From JBHHXR01 sp046757205 (GTDB lineage Bacteria; Pseudomonadota; Alphaproteobacteria; Rhodobacterales; Rhodobacteraceae), in the NCBI GenBank assembly GCA_046757205.1, contig JBHHXR010000048.1, positions 1-16,713 of the forward strand: DNA of 16,713 nucleotides, given 5' to 3'. Position 1 is the first letter of the stretch, and every line of letters begins with the position of its first letter. Positions 7,197 to 12,984 of this stretch are shown here, piece after piece. Both the position numbers and the translations under genes were made by a program. Below the pieces are notes generated by a model. The model made no database searches. It had not been told where the DNA came from and saw nothing but the letters and a program-made list of their open reading frames with translations.

Positions 7197-8684
7197 ATGC
7201 CGAACCATGTTGCCTATTCCGCGCTTCTGGACCACCTGAAGCGGATCGAAGCGCTGTCGCAGGCGGCCGGCATCCTGTCATGGGACCAGGAAACCATGAT
7301 GCCGCCCGGCGGCGGCGAGGCGCGGGCCGAACAACTCGGGGCGCTCGAGGCATCACTGCATGGCCTGAAAACCGACCCGCGCCTCGGCGACTGGATCGCA
7401 GCGATCGGTCCCGACAGCCCTGGCCCGGCAGGGCAGGCAAACGTCAGGAAGGCGCGGCGCATGTTCGACCGCGCCACCCGCATCCCCGTCGACCTCGCCG
7501 AGGAAATCGCCCGCGCCGCCGCCCAGGGCCAGCAGATCTGGGCGCAGGCGCGCGAGGCCAATCGTTTCGCCGATTTCGCGGCCATCCTGAAGACCATCGT
7601 CGGGCTGCGCCGGGCCGAGGCCGAGTGCCTGACGGACGGCGGCGAGCTTTACGACGCGCTGCTCGACGACTACGAACCGGGCATGACGGTCGCCGTCCTG
7701 GCGCCGCTTCTGGAGTCCATGCGCCCACGGCTGACGGAACTGCGCGCGGCGATCGATGCCGCCGGCCCGCCGCCGGCCCGTCTGACCGGGGCCTTTGGTC
7801 ACGAAGAGCAGCTCGCGCTGGCGCGCGTCATCGGCGGGCGTTTCGGCTACGACTGGCAGCGCGGGCGGCTCGATCTCAGCACGCATCCGTTTTCCTCCGG
7901 CACGCTCGACGACGTTCGCATCACCACGCGGGTGTTCGACGACGATCCCCTCGGCTGCATCTATTCCACCATCCACGAAGTGGGGCACGCGCTCTACGAA
8001 CAGGGCCTGCCGCGCGACGGCGCCTTCGCGCCCGCCGGGCGCAGCGTTTCGATGGGCGTGCACGAATCGCAATCGCGGTTGATGGAAAACCAGATCGGCC
8101 GCAGCCGCGCCTTCTGCGACTGGCTCTACCCCGAGATGACGGCCATCTTCGGCGACATCGGCGTTTCCGGCCCCGGCGAGCTTTACGCCGCCGTCAACCG
8201 GGTGGAAACCGGTTTCATCCGCACCGAGGCCGACGAGGTGCACTACAACCTGCACATCCTGTTGCGGCTGGAGATCGAGCGCGACCTGATCGCCGGCGCC
8301 CTCGACGTCGCCGATATCGAAGAGGTCTGGAACACCCGCTTCGAACGCGATTTCGGCCGCGCCGTGCCGGACGCCCGCAACGGCGTTCTGCAGGACGTGC
8401 ACTGGTCGGTCGGCCTGTTCGGCTATTTCCCGACCTATGCGCTCGGCAACATTTTCGCCGGCTGTCTGCATGCGCGGATGCGCGCCGATCTGCCGGATCT
8501 CGACGATCACCTCGCGCGCGGCGACCTGTCGCCCGCCGGCAACTGGCTGCACGGCCGGATCCACGGCAAGGGCAGCGTTCTGGAGCCGATGGACCTCGTC
8601 GCGGAAGCCGCCGGCGGGGCGGTCTCCGCCGAACCGCTGCTCGGCTACCTGGAGGCGAAATTCACCGGACTCTACGGCCTGTGA
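7197..8684 (+). CDS. Carboxypeptidase Taq family (M32) metallocarboxypeptidase
   Basis: A 495-aa cytosolic metallocarboxypeptidase of family M32, which trims C-terminal residues from peptides; the length is typical (about 500 aa). The zinc motif is HEVGH at residues 260-264 within IHEVGHALYEQ, and the third ligand is Glu290 in the M32 signature HESQSR (289-294). Other family boxes are DDVRITTR, the N-terminal ILSWDQETMMPPGG and the C-terminal GVLQDVHWSVGLFGYFPTYA. The start is supported by GAGGGA at 7185-7190, 6 nt before the ATG. It follows pepF by 20 bp, and the pair could degrade oligopeptides sequentially. Its stop is 7 bp from the stop of the convergent oxidoreductase, leaving no room for a terminator between them. 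Confidence 0.94.
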   Translation: MPNHVAYSALLDHLKRIEALSQAAGILSWDQETMMPPGGGEARAEQLGALEASLHGLKTDPRLGDWIAAIGPDSPGPAGQANVRKARRMFDRATRIPVDLAEEIARAAAQGQQIWAQAREANRFADFAAILKTIVGLRRAEAECLTDGGELYDALLDDYEPGMTVAVLAPLLESMRPRLTELRAAIDAAGPPPARLTGAFGHEEQLALARVIGGRFGYDWQRGRLDLSTHPFSSGTLDDVRITTRVFDDDPLGCIYSTIHEVGHALYEQGLPRDGAFAPAGRSVSMGVHESQSRLMENQIGRSRAFCDWLYPEMTAIFGDIGVSGPGELYAAVNRVETGFIRTEADEVHYNLHILLRLEIERDLIAGALDVADIEEVWNTRFERDFGRAVPDARNGVLQDVHWSVGLFGYFPTYALGNIFAGCLHARMRADLPDLDDHLARGDLSPAGNWLHGRIHGKGSVLEPMDLVAEAAGGAVSAEPLLGYLEAKFTGLYGL

Positions 8685-8691
8685 GCCTTTT

Positions 8692-9660
8692 TCACCCGGC
8701 GGCGGCGTAAATCCGGTCGATCATCGCCTGATTGCGCTTGGAAAACTCCAGCGTGCAGGGGAACGGCGCGCCGGTGAGGACCGCGTCGTTGAACGCATCG
8801 ATCTGTTGGACATAGTGATTGACCATCGGGAACCGCTCGAACCGGACGTTGCCGTCATTGCCGCGAACGCGCAGCATCGCCTCGCCGTAGAGCGGCGGGT
8901 TGAACGGCGCCGTCAGTTCCAGAAAACCGTCCGTCCCGTGGAAAACCATCGACTGCCGCGCCGCCATGCGCATCGAAACGTAGAAATCCAGCGTGAACCC
9001 GTCGAAATCCGCCCAGACGGCGGCGCTGGCGTCGATGCCGCTGTCCCACGTGATCGCACAGCGGATTTCCTTCGGTTCCTTCCCCGTCGCGAAGCGCGTC
9101 GTCACCGAAGGATACACGCCGATATCGCGCAACGCGCCGCCGCCCAGACCGGCCTGGTTGCGGATGTTGCCGGGATCGTCGTTGAAAAAGGAAAACGCCC
9201 CCTGCACGCGGCGGAGTTCGCCCAGCTCGCCGCTGGCCAGTATGTCGCGAACCCGTCGCCACTGCGGATGGTGGACAACCATGAACGCTTCGGCGGCAAC
9301 CAGACCGGTCCGGTCGCGCACGTCGATCAGCCGGTCGATCCCGCCGGCCTTCAGCGCAATCGGTTTTTCGCACAGGACGTGTTTGCCCGCTTCCAGGCAG
9401 CGCTCGGTCCATTCCGCGTGAACACCGTTCGGCAGCGGAACGTAGACGGCATCGACCTCCGGGTCCGCGAGCAGTTCATCGTAGCCCGCATGAATGCGTA
9501 CATCGCCATAGGACGACGCCAGCGCCTCGCCCCTGCCGGGCGTGCGGCTGGCGATGGCGGCGATATGGCCTGCTTCGCTGTTGTGGATCGCCGGGCAGAG
9601 CCATTCGCGGGCGATTTTTGCGGCGCCAAGAACCCCCCACCGGACCTGTTCGACGCTCAT
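8692..9660 (-). CDS. Gfo/Idh/MocA family NAD(P)-dependent oxidoreductase
   Basis: A 322-aa predicted sugar, polyol or trans-dihydrodiol dehydrogenase. The N-terminal Rossmann fold has GVLGAAKIA near residues 9-17; the family motif CEKPIAL follows (Glu98-Lys99-Pro100, where Lys is the usual catalytic or nicotinamide-binding residue). The second domain has GGGALRDIGVYP (Asp179 and Tyr183), typical of the family. The substrate cannot be predicted. The ATG at 9660 has a strong GGGAGGG just upstream on the minus strand; longer in-frame starts up to 9717 lack this. A weak promoter candidate upstream is TTGGCA (9717-9712), 17 bp, then TTACCC (9694-9689). It converges with the M32 gene and diverges from the lysine-rich locus. 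Confidence 0.9.
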   Translation of the reverse strand: MSVEQVRWGVLGAAKIAREWLCPAIHNSEAGHIAAIASRTPGRGEALASSYGDVRIHAGYDELLADPEVDAVYVPLPNGVHAEWTERCLEAGKHVLCEKPIALKAGGIDRLIDVRDRTGLVAAEAFMVVHHPQWRRVRDILASGELGELRRVQGAFSFFNDDPGNIRNQAGLGGGALRDIGVYPSVTTRFATGKEPKEIRCAITWDSGIDASAAVWADFDGFTLDFYVSMRMAARQSMVFHGTDGFLELTAPFNPPLYGEAMLRVRGNDGNVRFERFPMVNHYVQQIDAFNDAVLTGAPFPCTLEFSKRNQAMIDRIYAAAG

Positions 9661-9782
9661 TTCAGCCCTCCCGGTCGGTTTTGTGGAAGGGTAACCCGGG
9701 CGGCCGGGGATTGCCAACCGAACTCAGAGGCTGTCGATTAGCCGGCACGGACTACCCTGGCGGGATTCGGCGCTCTGGCAAA

Positions 9783-9947
9783 ATGGCTGACACTCGCATC
9801 AAGAACAAAGCGAATCCGGGAAACCCGCTCCGCAAGACCGCAAGGGGCGGAGGTGCCGACATCGGCTTTCTCAAATCCGCTTTCAAGTCGGCGGGCCTTC
9901 AACCTGTGGTAGGCTCCGGCGAACGACTGATTCAGAATCCCTACTGA
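9783..9947 (+). CDS. Possible small protein, 54 aa, unrecognised
   Basis: A short ORF that reads MADTRIKNKANPGNPLRKTA, then a Gly-rich turn and RLIQNPY at the end. It is basic (about nine Arg/Lys against three Asp/Glu). No family is recognised, and no signal peptide or membrane segment is seen. Support: third codon positions are mostly G or C, as in the neighbouring genes, and its stop lies 19 bp before the ATG of the lysine-rich protein, as in an operon. Against: no convincing Shine-Dalgarno before the ATG, and the frame stays open further upstream to 9618 without a better start. It could be a small partner or leader peptide of the downstream gene, or a chance ORF. Confidence 0.4.
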   Translation: MADTRIKNKANPGNPLRKTARGGGADIGFLKSAFKSAGLQPVVGSGERLIQNPY

Positions 9948-9966
9948 CAGCGGAGGCGGCGGACAG

Positions 9967-10422
9967 ATGACAGAAAAAAAGATGAAGATATTCGTGGACG
10001 TCCGGCCCGCAACGGTGCTCTCCGTGTACGAAAAGAAACTCAAACCGAAACTGATAAAGGCGCTCGGGAAATCCGCCAAGACCGCTTTGTCAAAGAGCAG
10101 CGCGGTGACACTTTCCAAACCCAGTGGATGGAAGAAGGAAAAAGACAAGGGATTTGTCCTCAACATCACCCTCGTGGCCCTGACGAAAAAGGTCGTCAAG
10201 AAAGAGATTTTCCTCAGCGCAGAAGTCAAAACCCTGATCGCCCATATGAAAAACGGGCTTATGGTAAGGAAAATGCCGGTTGGCACAACGACGGTCAAAA
10301 TAAGCGCGACGCAGAAGAAAATCGACGGCGATGCCATTTTCAGCGCCGAGCACGCGATTGCCACGGTTATCAAGAAAGATCTTGTTCCGCTAATGCAGAA
10401 GACGCCGATGCCCAAGAACTAA
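9967..10422 (+). CDS. Unrecognised lysine-rich basic protein
   Basis: A 151-aa protein I do not recognise. It has 30 lysines, only 2 arginines and no cysteine, with about 11 acidic residues, so it is strongly basic. It has no signal peptide and no membrane segment. The pattern suggests a mixed alpha/beta fold: a strand near the start (MKIFVDVRP), a Lys-rich helix, a Lys/Ser-rich stretch around residues 40-62, hydrophobic strands (GFVLNITLVAL), and a C-terminal helix (SAEHAIATVIKKDLVPLMQ). GGAGG at 9952-9956 lies 10 nt before the ATG. G+C is near 50% by hand count of sample stretches, well below the flanking genes, partly because of the Lys codons. Preferring Lys over Arg in a high-G+C genome suggests recent acquisition or selection for nucleic-acid or lipid binding; both are inference. 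Confidence 0.72.
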   Translation: MTEKKMKIFVDVRPATVLSVYEKKLKPKLIKALGKSAKTALSKSSAVTLSKPSGWKKEKDKGFVLNITLVALTKKVVKKEIFLSAEVKTLIAHMKNGLMVRKMPVGTTTVKISATQKKIDGDAIFSAEHAIATVIKKDLVPLMQKTPMPKN

Positions 10423-10454
10423 CGGGCGGGCCCCAGGCTCGTTGCCGCCTGTTT

Positions 10455-10494
10455 CACGATCAGTGCCGGCACCCCTGCCGGCGCTTCGATCGTG
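10455..10494. terminator. Two-tier hairpin between convergent genes (possible bidirectional terminator)
   Basis: Outer arms CACGATC (10455-10461) and GATCGTG (10488-10494) enclose inner arms GCCGGC (10465-10470) and GCCGGC (10477-10482), with a small asymmetric internal loop and a 6-nt apical loop. It lies between the stop codons of the lysine-rich gene (plus) and rpoH (minus), where a shared terminator is expected. Neither strand has a clear T-tract after the stem, so it may act as a 3'-end stabiliser or Rho-assisted site instead. Confidence 0.45.
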
Positions 10495-10506
10495 TCCGAA
10501 GCATCT

Positions 10507-11403
10507 TCAGTTCACCGCCTGCACAAGTCCCTTTTCGGCCGCCAGCTCGCGCATTCTCTTTTGCAGTTTCTCGAATGCGCGCACCTCGATCTGCCTGATG
10601 CGCTCGCGGCTGACACCGTAGACCTGGCTGAGATCCTCGAGCGTGACCGGCTCGTCCTTCAGCCGCCGTTCCGTCAGGATTTCCCGCTCGCGCTCGTTCA
10701 GGAACTTCATCGCTTCCAGCAGCAGGGCGCGGCGGTTGTCCAGTTCGTCGCGCTCGGCGAACTCGGCGGCCTGGTCGGCATCCTCGTCGGCCAGCCAGTC
10801 CTGCCATTGCGCGACGCCCTCGCCATCCGATTTCAGCGGTGCGTTCAGCGACGCGTCGCCGCCGCTCATGCGGCGGTTCATCGATATCACTTCTTCTTCC
10901 GTGACATTGAGATCGTTGGCGATCTTCTTCACGTTTTCGGGGCGCATGTCGCCTTCCTCCAGCGCGCCGATCTTGTTCTTCGCCTTGCGCAGGTTGAAGA
11001 ACAGTTTCTTCTGCGCGCTGGTGGTGCCCATCTTCACCAGCGACCACGACCGCAGGATATATTCCTGGATCGAGGCGCGTATCCACCACATCGCGTAGGT
11101 GGCGAGCCGGAAACCCTTGTCGGGGTCGAAGCGGCGGACCGCCTGCATGAGCCCGACATTGGCCTCTGACACCACCTCGGCGGTGGGCAGGCCGTAGCCG
11201 CGGTAGCCCATGGCGATCTTGGCCGCCAGGCGCAGGTGCGATGTCACCAGTTTGTGCGCCGCGTCCTTGTCGCGGTGGTCGGCCCATGCCTTGGCGAGCA
11301 TGTACTCCTCTTCCGGCTCCAGCATCGGGAACTTGCGGATTTGCTGAAGATATCGTGACAAACCCTGTTCCGGTGACGGTGCCGGCAGATTTGCATAGTT
11401 CAT
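10507..11403 (-). CDS. rpoH: Heat-shock sigma factor RpoH (sigma-32)
   Basis: A 298-aa alternative sigma factor that directs RNA polymerase to heat-shock promoters (chaperones, proteases). Region 2 contains SHLRLAAKIA, the core-binding EANVGLMQAVRRFDPDKGFR (80-99) and the promoter-melting ATYAMWWIRASIQEYILRSW (101-120). The RpoH box QKKLFFNLRK is at 131-140 and separates it from RpoD paralogues. Region 4.2 carries the helix-turn-helix (about 255-281; TLEDLSQVYGVSRERIRQIE). AGGAGA lies 8 nt before the ATG at 11403. Many alphaproteobacteria encode two RpoH proteins; which one this is cannot be told here. A sigma-32-type promoter lies immediately upstream, suggesting autoregulation. rluD is upstream on the same strand, 100 bp away. 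Confidence 0.97.
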   Translation of the reverse strand: MNYANLPAPSPEQGLSRYLQQIRKFPMLEPEEEYMLAKAWADHRDKDAAHKLVTSHLRLAAKIAMGYRGYGLPTAEVVSEANVGLMQAVRRFDPDKGFRLATYAMWWIRASIQEYILRSWSLVKMGTTSAQKKLFFNLRKAKNKIGALEEGDMRPENVKKIANDLNVTEEEVISMNRRMSGGDASLNAPLKSDGEGVAQWQDWLADEDADQAAEFAERDELDNRRALLLEAMKFLNEREREILTERRLKDEPVTLEDLSQVYGVSRERIRQIEVRAFEKLQKRMRELAAEKGLVQAVN

Positions 11404-11444
11404 CTACATTTCTCCTGTCGGCGAGAGCAGCATCCGAAGCGGCG

Positions 11445-11473
11445 ACATAGACCGCCGCCGGCGCCCCTTCAAG
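11445..11473 (-). promoter_or_regulatory. Candidate sigma-32 promoter for rpoH
   Basis: On the minus strand CTTGAA (11473-11468) is followed by exactly 17 bp and then CTATGT (11450-11445). This matches the alphaproteobacterial RpoH consensus (CTTGAA, 17-bp spacer, CYTATNT-like -10). The predicted start near 11438 gives a 5' UTR of about 35 nt containing the AGGAGA ribosome-binding site. Sigma-32 autoregulation of rpoH is established in Caulobacter. Confidence 0.55.
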
Positions 11474-11503
11474 CCCGCTTCGGAAACTATACGCCACAAA
11501 AGG

Positions 11504-12550
11504 TCAATACCGTCGCAAAATGCTTAACAGTGTTGTGATATCCGGCGGCAATTCGGCGGAAAACCGTAACATCTCACCCGATACCGGGTGCCGGAACCCC
11601 AGGATCCCGGCGTGCAGTGCCTGACGCGGGAACCGCCGCAGGGCTTCCGCCTGCGCCTGGCTGAGCGCGCCCTTCCTCACCGGGCGCGCCCGCCCATAGA
11701 CCGGATCGCCGACCAGCGGATGACCGATGTGCGACATGTGCACCCGGATCTGGTGCGTTCTGCCGGTCTCCAGACGGCAGCGCACGAGCGCGGCGGCCGG
11801 TCTTTCGGGCGGACCGAAACTTTCCTCGACACGGACGCGGGTAACGGCGTGACGCCCGGAACGCGCCGAAACCGCCATGCGTTTTCGGTCGGTCCCGTGG
11901 CGGGCGATATTGCCGCTGATGCGCACCGCTCCGCCATGCTCGAAGGTAACGCCGGCAAGCCCGTTCAGGCGCGCATCGGAAGCGTCCGGCGCGCCCCAGC
12001 ACAGCGCGGTATAGACCCGTTCGACCGCGTGATCGGCGAATTGCCGCGCCAGACCCTGGTGCGCCGCGTCCGTCTTGGCGGCCACCATCAGGCCGGACGT
12101 GCCCTTGTCGATACGGTGGACGATGCCCGGGCGCAGGACCCCGCCGATCCCCGAGAGCGTGTCGCCGCAGTGATGCAGGAGCGCATTGACCAGCGTCCCG
12201 GATTCGGAACCCGGGGCGGGATGGACAACCATGCCCGCCGGCTTGTCGATGACGATAAGGTGCCGGTCCTCGAAGACCACGCAAAGGGGAATGTCCTCCG
12301 GCAGAGCTTCCGCGCGCGCGCCCGCCGGCACCTCGATCACCCAGGCGGAACCGGGATCGGCTTTCGCCGACGGGTCGGTAACCGGCTGCCCGCCGTCGCG
12401 GCTGACGGCACCTGCCTCGATCAGCCCCTGCAACCGCGACCGGCTCAGACCTTCTGCGTCTGGCGCAGCGGCGGCCAAGGCCTTATCAAGGCGGGATGGC
12501 GGCATCTCTCCGAGAACGATACGCAGGCTGCGCGGCGAAAGTTTCGACAT
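11504..12550 (-). CDS. rluD: RluA/RluD-family 23S rRNA pseudouridine synthase
   Basis: A 348-aa enzyme that isomerises uridine to pseudouridine in RNA, most likely in helix 69 of 23S rRNA during large-subunit maturation if it is the true RluD. An N-terminal S4 RNA-binding domain (PPSRLDKALAAAAPD, then LSRSRLQGLIEAGAV) precedes the catalytic domain with GIVHRIDKGTSGLMV, where Asp148 is the catalytic nucleophile. TGRTHQIRVHMSHIGHPLVG near the C-terminus is another family signature. Length fits (about 320-350 aa). I chose the ATG at 12550 because the residues before the S4 domain look like family N-termini; this start overlaps, on the other strand, the ATG of the DUF6476-like gene. The next Met (12505) is an alternative. 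It probably ends upstream of the rpoH promoter; read-through into rpoH is possible. Confidence 0.93.
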   Translation of the reverse strand: MSKLSPRSLRIVLGEMPPSRLDKALAAAAPDAEGLSRSRLQGLIEAGAVSRDGGQPVTDPSAKADPGSAWVIEVPAGARAEALPEDIPLCVVFEDRHLIVIDKPAGMVVHPAPGSESGTLVNALLHHCGDTLSGIGGVLRPGIVHRIDKGTSGLMVAAKTDAAHQGLARQFADHAVERVYTALCWGAPDASDARLNGLAGVTFEHGGAVRISGNIARHGTDRKRMAVSARSGRHAVTRVRVEESFGPPERPAAALVRCRLETGRTHQIRVHMSHIGHPLVGDPVYGRARPVRKGALSQAQAEALRRFPRQALHAGILGFRHPVSGEMLRFSAELPPDITTLLSILRRY

Positions 12551-12899
12551 GACTGACCCTAACCCGAAAAGCCCACCGGATGCATTCGCCGAGCCGCCGC
12601 GCCTGCGTCTGCTGCGCTGGCTGGTGACCGGGCTGACCGCGACACTGATCGTCGGTGTCCTAATCATCGTCGGGCTGCTTGTCACCTTCGTTCGGCGAAG
12701 CAGCGCGCCGGCGCCGGCGGAGATCCCGGAGGAAATCCTCCTGCCCGCGGGAGAAACCGCGCTTGCCTTCACGCGCGGCACCGGCTGGTTCGCCGTCGTC
12801 ACCCGCGACGGCGGCGGCCGGGAAACCATCCGGATTTTCAGCCGCAGGGGAAAACCGCTTCAAACGGTCCCGATCCGCCGACCGGACGCGGTTGATTGA
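12549..12899 (+). CDS. DUF6476-like single-pass membrane protein
   Basis: A 116-aa protein with a Pro-rich N-terminal tail (MTDPNPKSPPDAFAEPP), one transmembrane helix at about residues 24-48 (LVTGLTATLIVGVLIIVGLL, then Arg-Arg), and a small C-terminal domain with LPAGETALAFTRGTGWFAVV and a basic end. The basic residues around the helix leave topology open, but the conserved part after the helix is probably periplasmic. Head-to-head placement with rluD and this sequence pattern match the DUF6476 family of Rhodobacterales as I recall it; function is unknown. The start is supported by the N-terminal pattern; no good Shine-Dalgarno is seen, because the upstream bases are the start of rluD. dnaG follows after 85 bp. 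Confidence 0.8.
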   Translation: MTDPNPKSPPDAFAEPPRLRLLRWLVTGLTATLIVGVLIIVGLLVTFVRRSSAPAPAEIPEEILLPAGETALAFTRGTGWFAVVTRDGGGRETIRIFSRRGKPLQTVPIRRPDAVD

Positions 12900-12949
12900 G
12901 ACGGACGGGTTTGCCGAGGCGGTTTTTCCACCCGCCGTCCGGCGCGCCC

Positions 12950-12978
12950 TTGTAAGACGCCGGCCCAGAGAGGATATT
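12950..12978 (+). promoter_or_regulatory. Weak candidate sigma-70 promoter at the dnaG start
   Basis: TTGTAA (12950-12955), a 17-bp spacer and GATATT (12973-12978) each match the sigma-70 consensus at four of six positions. Transcription would start near 12985, the A of the dnaG ATG, giving a leaderless mRNA. The -10 box overlaps the only plausible Shine-Dalgarno (AGAGGA, 12969-12974), so only one reading may be real. The rest of the 85-bp gap has a short GGCGG/CCGCC stem. Confidence 0.25.
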
Positions 12979-12984
12979 CCCTGC

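Noticed and set aside
7280..8710. 476-codon Arg-rich frame overlapping the M32 carboxypeptidase on the same strand
   Set aside because: Frame-shifted reading of a clear M32 gene; repetitive RRR/GRR composition and no motif.
9738..10415. 225-codon hydrophobic frame on the minus strand, resembling a membrane protein
   Set aside because: The Phe/Leu-rich sequence is the complement of Lys codons (AAA/AAG read as TTT/CTT) of the plus-strand gene, which has the better ribosome-binding site. Its start lies inside the other gene's 3' end.
11486..11507. TTGACC and TATAGT on the minus strand as a sigma-70 promoter for rpoH
   Set aside because: The spacer is only 10 bp, too short for sigma-70 recognition.
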